In this document: positions 13,669 through 19,035 of the stretch, in pieces
Position numbering within the stretch: position 1 is the first letter of the stretch
How the letters are laid out: every line of letters begins with the position of its first letter
Origin: CAZQAA01 sp964591255
Lineage (GTDB): Bacteria; Desulfobacterota; DSM-4660; Desulfatiglandales; Desulfatiglandaceae
DNA: 19,035 nucleotides
NCBI GenBank assembly: GCA_964591255.1
Contig: CAZQAA010000157.1
Location: 1 to 19,035 of the forward strand
Reading direction: 5' to 3'
Notes under the pieces: model-generated
Databases searched by the model: none
Told to the model about the DNA's origin: nothing
What the model saw: only the letters and a program-made list of their open reading frames with translations
Translations under genes and position numbers: made by a program

Positions 13669-15795
13669 ATGATTACCAAACGTATCCTTATCATTGCACC
13701 TGCCCTGCTCATCTTTTTTTTGTTCCAGTCCTATTTATGGGTTCCCACTTATGAGGAGCAGACAAGGGGCAACCCGGATCGTCTGAGCGAATATATTGTT
13801 GCATCTTCCGGGGATGCAAGTCTTCTGAATCCTGTCCTTTCGGCGGATGCGGCCAGCAGCCAGGTGGAATCCATGATATTTGAAGGGCTTATCGACAGGG
13901 ATGAGGATCTTCATTTCAGGGGTCGTCTTGCCACATCTTGGGAAATTTATGAGGAGGCCTATTTTTATATTAATGGATCAGGAAAAATCCCCGGGAAGGG
14001 TAAAGCGGATGCAGGTGAAGTGGTTGATCTTATAAAGCAGGCTAAACGAACAGACAGGCCTTTAATCCCGGCACTCAGGGCGTCTTTGGACAATATTGAA
14101 AAAATCAGCGTAATTCCGCCCAGGGAGTTTTCTGCAGTCCTTAATGAAAGAGCCCCTGAAGGTGAAAAAGATCAGGTGGTCAAGATCCACGTTACGGCCC
14201 CTGCCAGGATCAAGCTGACGTTGACAAAGGTTGACCAGGATCTGTTCCAAAACCTTGAGGAACTTTTGGGCAAGGATTATTTTGTATCTTTCCGGGGGGA
14301 AAAATATGTGTATGCTGATCATCCGGTGGAGAGGGATAATCTGGCTGCGTATGCCGCCACGCTCCTGCCTGCCACTGAGCACAACCCGGTCATAGTTTTC
14401 CATCTAAGGCCGGATGTCAGGTTCCATGACGGCCATATCTTTGATGCCGGTGATGTGAAGTTTACATATGAGGCCATTATGGACCCCAAGAATCTCTCCC
14501 CACGTATAGCAGACTACGAGCCGGTGAAAGGGGTTTTTGTGGTAAATCCCCTTACTGTGCGGATTGTTTACAAACGCCTTTACTCTCCTGCCATAGGGAC
14601 ATGGGGCATCGGAATTCTCCCCGAACACCTTCTTAATCAGGAGGCCTTAAAAAAAGAGGCCCTTCGCATGGGCAAAGACCCTGAAGCCTTCTCCTTGCGT
14701 GACAGTGGATTCAACCGCCACCCTGTAGGTTGCGGTCCTTTTAGATTCCGAGAGTGGAAGTCGGACCAGTATATAAGGCTCGTGCGCTTTAACGGATACT
14801 GGGAGGGCCCACCCAACTATAAATCATTTGTATTCAGGGTTATTCCCGATCCCCTCACCCAGGAAATGGAATTCTACGCTGGTACCATCGACCATTATAC
14901 TGTGCAACCCCATCAGGTAGAGCGATTGAAAAGTGACCAAAGGTTCCAGAGCTTCTCAGGAACCTCTTTTGGTTATACCTACATTGGATACAACATGCGC
15001 AGAAAACCCTTTGACGACCCGAGGGTCCGCAGGGCATTAGGCATGGCCATTGATGTGGACAAGATCATTAAATATATACTTTACGGCCAGGGAGAGCGGA
15101 TCACCGGCCCTTTTGTGAAACAGACAGACTATTATAATCACTATATCCCTCCTGTCCCTTATGATCCTGATGGTGCACTCAAGCTCCTCAAAGAAGTGGG
15201 TTTCAGGCGGAACAGGGAGGGATGGCTTGAAAAGGATGGAAAACAGCTTCAGTTTACCCTAATTACCAACAACGGTAATGACATCCGTAAGGCAATCCTG
15301 GCCGTTGCACAGGATGCATGGAAGCAGATAGGGATCAAGGTACGCACCGATCTCCTGGAATGGTCTGTATTCATCCAGGAACGGGTGGATAAAGGGGACT
15401 TTGATGCCCTTATCCTGGGTTGGAGCATGGGTATAGAACCAGACCTTTACCAGATATGGCATTCCAGCCAGACACATCCCCATCAGCTTAATTTTGTAGG
15501 TTTTGCAAATACTGAGGCGGACGATCTTATTATCAAGATCAGACAGGAATATGATCACAAAAAACAGGTAAAATATTGTCACAGGCTTCATGAAATCATA
15601 GCCCGGGAACAGCCGTATACATTCCTATTTGTACGAAACTGGACCGCTGTGCTTGACAAGCGGATTGTAATCAGGGATGTCGATAAAGATGGTAATGTGT
15701 ATTACGAGAAAATAAGACCGACCAAGACAGGGAACTACAATTATCATTTCAACAAGTGGGTAAAACTTCCCAGGATGCCTGTTTTTGTCCAGTAG
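13669..15795 (+). CDS. Family 5 extracellular solute-binding protein (peptide/oligopeptide-type), membrane-anchored, with inserted segment
   Basis: 708 residues against roughly 500-600 for most DppA/OppA-type proteins. Residues 5-25 are a hydrophobic segment after MITKR with no lipobox Cys, so it is probably an uncleaved anchor that holds the protein on the outer face of the inner membrane. SBP_bac_5 signatures: EYIVASSGDASLLNPVLSAD, VESMIFEGLIDRDEDL, LATSWEI, then after the insertion FHLRPDVRFHDG..FDAGDVKFTYEAI, HPVGCGPFRFREWKSDQYIRLVRFNGYW, and DPRVRRALGMAIDVDKI. The segment about 100-240, between LATSWEI and VIVFHLRPDV, is an extra region with mixed charge. No permease or ATPase genes are adjacent, so it may serve a transporter encoded elsewhere or act as a sensor or chaperone. 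SD GGAGG lies only 3 bases from the ATG. It converges on trkH with 6 bases between the stops. Confidence 0.88.
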   Translation: MITKRILIIAPALLIFFLFQSYLWVPTYEEQTRGNPDRLSEYIVASSGDASLLNPVLSADAASSQVESMIFEGLIDRDEDLHFRGRLATSWEIYEEAYFYINGSGKIPGKGKADAGEVVDLIKQAKRTDRPLIPALRASLDNIEKISVIPPREFSAVLNERAPEGEKDQVVKIHVTAPARIKLTLTKVDQDLFQNLEELLGKDYFVSFRGEKYVYADHPVERDNLAAYAATLLPATEHNPVIVFHLRPDVRFHDGHIFDAGDVKFTYEAIMDPKNLSPRIADYEPVKGVFVVNPLTVRIVYKRLYSPAIGTWGIGILPEHLLNQEALKKEALRMGKDPEAFSLRDSGFNRHPVGCGPFRFREWKSDQYIRLVRFNGYWEGPPNYKSFVFRVIPDPLTQEMEFYAGTIDHYTVQPHQVERLKSDQRFQSFSGTSFGYTYIGYNMRRKPFDDPRVRRALGMAIDVDKIIKYILYGQGERITGPFVKQTDYYNHYIPPVPYDPDGALKLLKEVGFRRNREGWLEKDGKQLQFTLITNNGNDIRKAILAVAQDAWKQIGIKVRTDLLEWSVFIQERVDKGDFDALILGWSMGIEPDLYQIWHSSQTHPHQLNFVGFANTEADDLIIKIRQEYDHKKQVKYCHRLHEIIAREQPYTFLFVRNWTAVLDKRIVIRDVDKDGNVYYEKIRPTKTGNYNYHFNKWVKLPRMPVFVQ

Positions 15796-15801
15796 TGCTG
15801 A

Positions 15802-17250
15802 TTATTTTCTCCAGAATTCAGGGGTTAACAGGACAATAACGGTATATATTTCCAAGCGGCCAAGGAGCATGCAGAATATAAGAACCCACTTGCCCACTAC
15901 CGGGATCTGAAGATAATTTTTGACCGGCCCGACAATACCAAATCCTGGGCCAATGTTACCGATGGATGAAGCCACGGAGCCGATAGCAGATATCATGTCA
16001 AGGCCGATAGCCGTCATAATCAGACTCGCCACGACAAATAGCCCGACATACAACACGAAAAAACCCCAGATGCTGCTCATGACATCCTGGGGCACAGGCC
16101 TTCCTCCCAGTTTGACCGTGGTAACGGCGTGGGGATGTATAATACGAAAAATTTCTTGATATCCGTGTTTTATAAGGAGGATGATCCGCATGGTCTTCAT
16201 ACCCCCGCCTGTGGAGCCTGCCATAGCCCCAAGAAACATGCATATCAGGAGAATCTTTTGTGACAACGCTGGCCACTTTTCGTAATCCGCTGTGATAAAT
16301 CCGGTGGTGGTAATGATGGAGCTTACCTGGAATGCGGCATTTCGAAAGGCCTCGGTGAGCGAGTTGTATACTGATCCAAAGGTATTGAATGTGAGGATGA
16401 GCGTGAAAAAAAGTACCATCAAAAGGAACCCCCTGCACTCCGAATCCCTCGCAAAGTTTTTGAAATCACCTGTAATCAGTTTGTAATGGAGAGAGAAATT
16501 GATACCGGCTATAAGCATAAAAACAATAAAAACCCCTTCAAAGTAAGGACTGTCAAAACAGGCAATGCTGGCGTTTTTGGTGGAAAAACCGCCTGTCGGC
16601 ATGGTGCAAAAGGCATGGCACACCGAATCAAACAAAGACATGCCGCCAAAAAGGAGTAAAACGATTTCTATTAATGTCAAAAGCAGATAGACTTTCCAGA
16701 GAATCTTGGCCGTCTCGGATATTCGTGGCTTTAGTTTGTCTACCACTGGGCTGGGAATTTCCGCCTTGTAAAGCTGCATACCCCCAACACCCAGAAAGGG
16801 AAGGATTGCGATAGAAAGCACGATGATACCCATTCCCCCAATCCACTGGGTCTCACTCCTCCACAGGAGAATCCCTTCCGGCAGGCATTCGATATCGGTC
16901 AGTATGGTGGCGCCGGTGGTGGTAAAACCTGATATGGATTCGAAATAGGCATTGGTAAAATCGGGGATGGCGCCTGAAAAAAGGAGGGGAAGGGTCCCGA
17001 ACAGGCCGGCGGTTATCCATCCGATCGTCACAATAGCGATACCGTCACGGTGATTTAGGTGGATTTCCTTTTTTGCCTTGGTGCAGAAAAAAAGTATGAG
17101 TCCTAACAATAAGGTGACAAGTACGGAAAGGGTAAGTGCCGGAGTGCTTCCGTCATTGTAAGCTATGGAAACCATAAGGGGTACTGCCATTGAGGCGCCT
17201 AAGACAAGAATCAGTATGGCGGTAAACCTTGTTATAAGTCGCAGGTGCAT
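15802..17250 (-). CDS. trkH: TrkH-type potassium uptake channel subunit
   Basis: Polytopic inner-membrane protein of 482 residues, close to the usual 480-ish length. It forms the K+ pore of the Trk system. Four pore loops with the selectivity-filter glycine are visible: SGFTTTGATILTD, MPTGGFSTKNAS, ITTTGFITADYEKW and GSTGGGMKTMR. Many hydrophobic helices lie between them. I chose the ATG at 17250, whose A overlaps the TGA of trkA (TGATG), which suggests translational coupling; a TTG one codon upstream (17253) is also possible. It is regulated by TrkA, the adjacent gene. Confidence 0.95.
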   Translation of the reverse strand: MHLRLITRFTAILILVLGASMAVPLMVSIAYNDGSTPALTLSVLVTLLLGLILFFCTKAKKEIHLNHRDGIAIVTIGWITAGLFGTLPLLFSGAIPDFTNAYFESISGFTTTGATILTDIECLPEGILLWRSETQWIGGMGIIVLSIAILPFLGVGGMQLYKAEIPSPVVDKLKPRISETAKILWKVYLLLTLIEIVLLLFGGMSLFDSVCHAFCTMPTGGFSTKNASIACFDSPYFEGVFIVFMLIAGINFSLHYKLITGDFKNFARDSECRGFLLMVLFFTLILTFNTFGSVYNSLTEAFRNAAFQVSSIITTTGFITADYEKWPALSQKILLICMFLGAMAGSTGGGMKTMRIILLIKHGYQEIFRIIHPHAVTTVKLGGRPVPQDVMSSIWGFFVLYVGLFVVASLIMTAIGLDMISAIGSVASSIGNIGPGFGIVGPVKNYLQIPVVGKWVLIFCMLLGRLEIYTVIVLLTPEFWRK

Positions 17251-18608
17251 CAAAAGAATTCCAGCTTAACGGTGAGCAGTTTTTCCAGCTTTGGAATGGC
17301 CTTATGAACGGCAAAGATTATAAGATGATCTTTCGGCTGGATAATACTATCGCCCCGGGGGATAATAATATTTTCTCCACGTACGATAGCCCCGATTATG
17401 GCCCCTTGTGGGAATCTTACATCTGCCAGGGGGACATTTACTATGTCTGATGTTTCCAGTGCCTCGGCCTCAATTGCCTCTGCATGTTCTCCTTTTAGCG
17501 GGGCCACAGAGATAATTTTCCCCTTTCTGATGTATTGTAAAATGGCCCTGATGGCTGACAGCCTTGGGCTTACCACCGTGGCGATCCCGATTGCAGATAC
17601 GAGGGGGATATAACTGAGCTTGCTGATACGCGTGATGGTCCTTTTTGCTCCAAGGCCCTTGGCAAGGAGGGATATCAGGACGTTACTCTCTTCGTCACCG
17701 GTAATCGCGACCATGAAATCAGCATCTTGAATATTTTCTTCCTGCAGCAGATCTCTGTCTGTTCCATCACCGTTTATCACGATCACACGTTTCAGCTTTT
17801 CAGCTAACCTGGCACACCTGGTGCTGTCTTTATCGATAATTTTTGCGTTGATTTTGCTTTCATCAAGCGCGGTTGCCAGGGCCGTGCCTGTTTGGCCTGC
17901 ACCCACAATTATGACCTTTCTCAGGCTTTCTTCATTTATATTAAACAGCTCAAGCACATAATTTAGTTCATTATTCCTGACGACCACATAGACAAGATCG
18001 TTTGGTTGGATGATGTCTTTGCCGCGAGGAATAACAACCCGGTCCCCACGTACAATTGCCCCAAGGAGGAGCTTCCCTTTGAGCCCCTCAAAAGATAACA
18101 GCTGACGGCCGACAAAGGGGGAATCTTCTGCGATAGTAAAACCTATCAGCTTGACCCTTCCGTCAACAAAGTCTATGACGTCTACTGCCCCGGGTATAGC
18201 CATGAGTCTACGTATGGTCTCCACCATTGCTGACTGAGGATTTATTATGTGGTCGATTCCCAACAGGTCCCCACCCAAAAGCTCCTTTTCTTCTATATAT
18301 TCTTCATTCTTGATTCTGGCCACTTTTAGGATATAGGGGTTAATATTCTTGGCCAAAAGGCAGGAAATAAGGTTTACTTCGTCGCTGTCAGTGGCAGCCA
18401 CCATCATATCCGCTTCCTTAAGGCCTGAAGCCTTAAGTAGCTGAGGGCTTGTCCCGGAACCTAATAGTGCCTGCACATCAATATTTTCATTTATCCTCTT
18501 TATCATTTCAGGGGCCTTGTCGATAAGAACTACATCATGGCCTTCCTCTGATAATCTTTGGGCAATATGGAAACCTACTTCACCGGCCCCGATAATGATT
18601 ATTTTCAA
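17250..18608 (-). CDS. trkA: TrkA, cytoplasmic NAD(H)-binding regulatory subunit of Trk potassium uptake
   Basis: 452 residues, full length for the two-repeat TrkA. Each half has an RCK Rossmann domain (GAGEVG at 7-12 with Asp30 ending strand 2; GAGQTG at 236-241) followed by a TrkA_C domain (about 150-215, GAIVRGDRVVIPRGKDIIQ; about 380-447, GAIVRGENIIIPRGDSIIQ). The repeats are visibly homologous. It forms a gating ring under TrkH and responds to nucleotides. The start is a TTG at 18608 with GAGGT about 6 bases upstream; no better ATG sits nearby in frame. It is the first gene of trkA-trkH, with a candidate promoter at 18677-18705. Confidence 0.95.
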   Translation of the reverse strand: MKIIIIGAGEVGFHIAQRLSEEGHDVVLIDKAPEMIKRINENIDVQALLGSGTSPQLLKASGLKEADMMVAATDSDEVNLISCLLAKNINPYILKVARIKNEEYIEEKELLGGDLLGIDHIINPQSAMVETIRRLMAIPGAVDVIDFVDGRVKLIGFTIAEDSPFVGRQLLSFEGLKGKLLLGAIVRGDRVVIPRGKDIIQPNDLVYVVVRNNELNYVLELFNINEESLRKVIIVGAGQTGTALATALDESKINAKIIDKDSTRCARLAEKLKRVIVINGDGTDRDLLQEENIQDADFMVAITGDEESNVLISLLAKGLGAKRTITRISKLSYIPLVSAIGIATVVSPRLSAIRAILQYIRKGKIISVAPLKGEHAEAIEAEALETSDIVNVPLADVRFPQGAIIGAIVRGENIIIPRGDSIIQPKDHLIIFAVHKAIPKLEKLLTVKLEFF

Positions 18609-18676
18609 ATTTGTTACCTCGAAAGTGATACTTTATTAGTATAAAGATAGAGGCAGAACGCAAAGTAAGCATTAAG

Positions 18677-18705
18677 GTTTTAAAAAAGAGACATAGAAAA
18701 GTCAA
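18677..18705 (-). promoter_or_regulatory. Candidate trkA promoter
   Basis: On the minus strand TTGACT (18705-18700) and TAAAAC (18682-18677) are exactly 17 bases apart, about 70 bases ahead of the TTG start. The -35 is 5 of 6 and the -10 is 4 of 6. A short palindrome, CTTTAT-TAGT-ATAAAG, lies just downstream of it in the leader (about 18631-18646). Confidence 0.5.
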
Positions 18706-18975
18706 TATGAATAACCCATATCCGGCATTACATTTTTGCCCCGATGCAGATGTTTGTACAGAGGAAAGGTTGAATGACTATAGGTTGATCTCCTTGAAAA
18801 CCCTATTTGCCTCTGATATGTTAACATAAATTTTCCAACGCTCGAGTTGAATGGTTCGGAGTTTACGGTTTCAGGTTAAAAGATTTAACCGTTGAACTAT
18901 GATCCTTTCACTTAAGGAGTTTTTATTTTGGGATATTAAAAACCAGATGAAAACTGTATCTATATGAAAAAAACA
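18706..18975. other. Non-coding stretch upstream of trkA
   Basis: I see no convincing ORF here. The only clear structure is a dyad at 18874-18890: GGTTAAA and TTTAACC around AGA. No T tract follows on either strand, so it is more like an operator or a weak hairpin than a terminator. Confidence 0.4.
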
Positions 18976-19035
18976 TTAAAATATCTCAGCTATCTCGTTA
19001 GTCAGATCAAGGATATCCGCCCTGTCGCTGCCATA
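18976..19035 (-). CDS. Possible C-terminal end of an unidentified minus-strand gene
   Basis: From the window edge the minus strand reads 19 sense codons and a TAA (18978-18976): YGSDRADILDLTNEIAEIF. The amphipathic, acidic helix looks like a natural protein C-terminus, and the direction agrees with trkA. The plus strand of the same stretch is also open, from an ATG at 18964 (MKKTLKYLSYLVSQIK...), but without a good SD. Too short to identify; I lean towards the minus strand. Confidence 0.3.
   Translation of the reverse strand, partial: YGSDRADILDLTNEIAEIF

Noticed and set aside
17250..18608. TrkA internal duplication as an unusual gene fusion
   Set aside because: Two RCK halves in one chain are the normal form of TrkA in many bacteria.
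1..19035. Mobile elements, CRISPR arrays, defence systems, tRNA or rRNA genes
   Set aside because: I found no transposase, integrase, repeat-spacer pattern, long terminal repeats or cloverleaf-like sequence; the window looks like core metabolic chromosome.

Overview
The window is most likely a chromosomal segment of an anaerobic Desulfobacterota bacterium (sulfate-reducing or syntrophic type). The evidence is gene content: a MetF/MetV/HdrA/MvhD set, a selenocysteine formate dehydrogenase and a PAS domain with a cysteine pattern I associate with this group. Gene order and codon use look chromosomal. I see no insertion sequence, phage gene, CRISPR array, rRNA or tRNA.

Layout. (1) Positions 1-1109, minus strand: the N-terminal part of a double-PAS sensor protein running off the window, preceded by a small 81-residue protein of unknown function. 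A strong hairpin terminator at 1148-1190 separates them from the next operon. (2) 1210-6077, minus strand: hdrA-like, mvhD-like, metV and metF in transcription order, an electron-transfer-linked methylenetetrahydrofolate reductase module. metV is split by a -1 frame change in a run of eight A. (3) 6410-11307, plus strand, divergent from (2): a formate dehydrogenase catalytic subunit with in-frame UGA (Sec379) and a bSECIS-like hairpin, then a fusion of a NuoF-type Fe-S domain with a GltD-type NAD(P)H oxidoreductase. (4) 11460-13398, minus strand: a zinc-finger-less DnaJ/CbpA-type co-chaperone followed 7 bases later by a PP-loop ATPase with an NFACT-R-like C-terminus. (5) 13669-15795, plus strand: a large membrane-anchored family 5 solute-binding protein with an inserted segment. 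(6) 15802-18608, minus strand: trkA-trkH, a potassium uptake system with overlapping stop and start. (7) 18609-19035: an apparent non-coding stretch with a candidate trkA promoter and a small dyad, then possibly the C-terminal end of another minus-strand gene.

Regions 2 and 3 probably work together. Formate dehydrogenase interconverts CO2 and formate, and MetF/MetV interconvert methylene- and methyl-tetrahydrofolate. Both steps belong to the methyl branch of the Wood-Ljungdahl pathway, which these bacteria run either way. HdrA/MvhD and the NuoF-GltD fusion are the probable electron routes between these steps and NAD(P)H or ferredoxin. No HdrB/HdrC, NuoE or separate FMN-binding NuoF is present, so the electron circuit must differ from the best-known acetogen versions or use partners encoded elsewhere.

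The points most worth a second look are the metV frameshift, the terminator-like hairpin inside the hdrA leader, the duplicated HdrA, the NuoF-GltD fusion, the insertion in the His/Cys cluster of FdhA, and the PP-loop/NFACT-R fusion.
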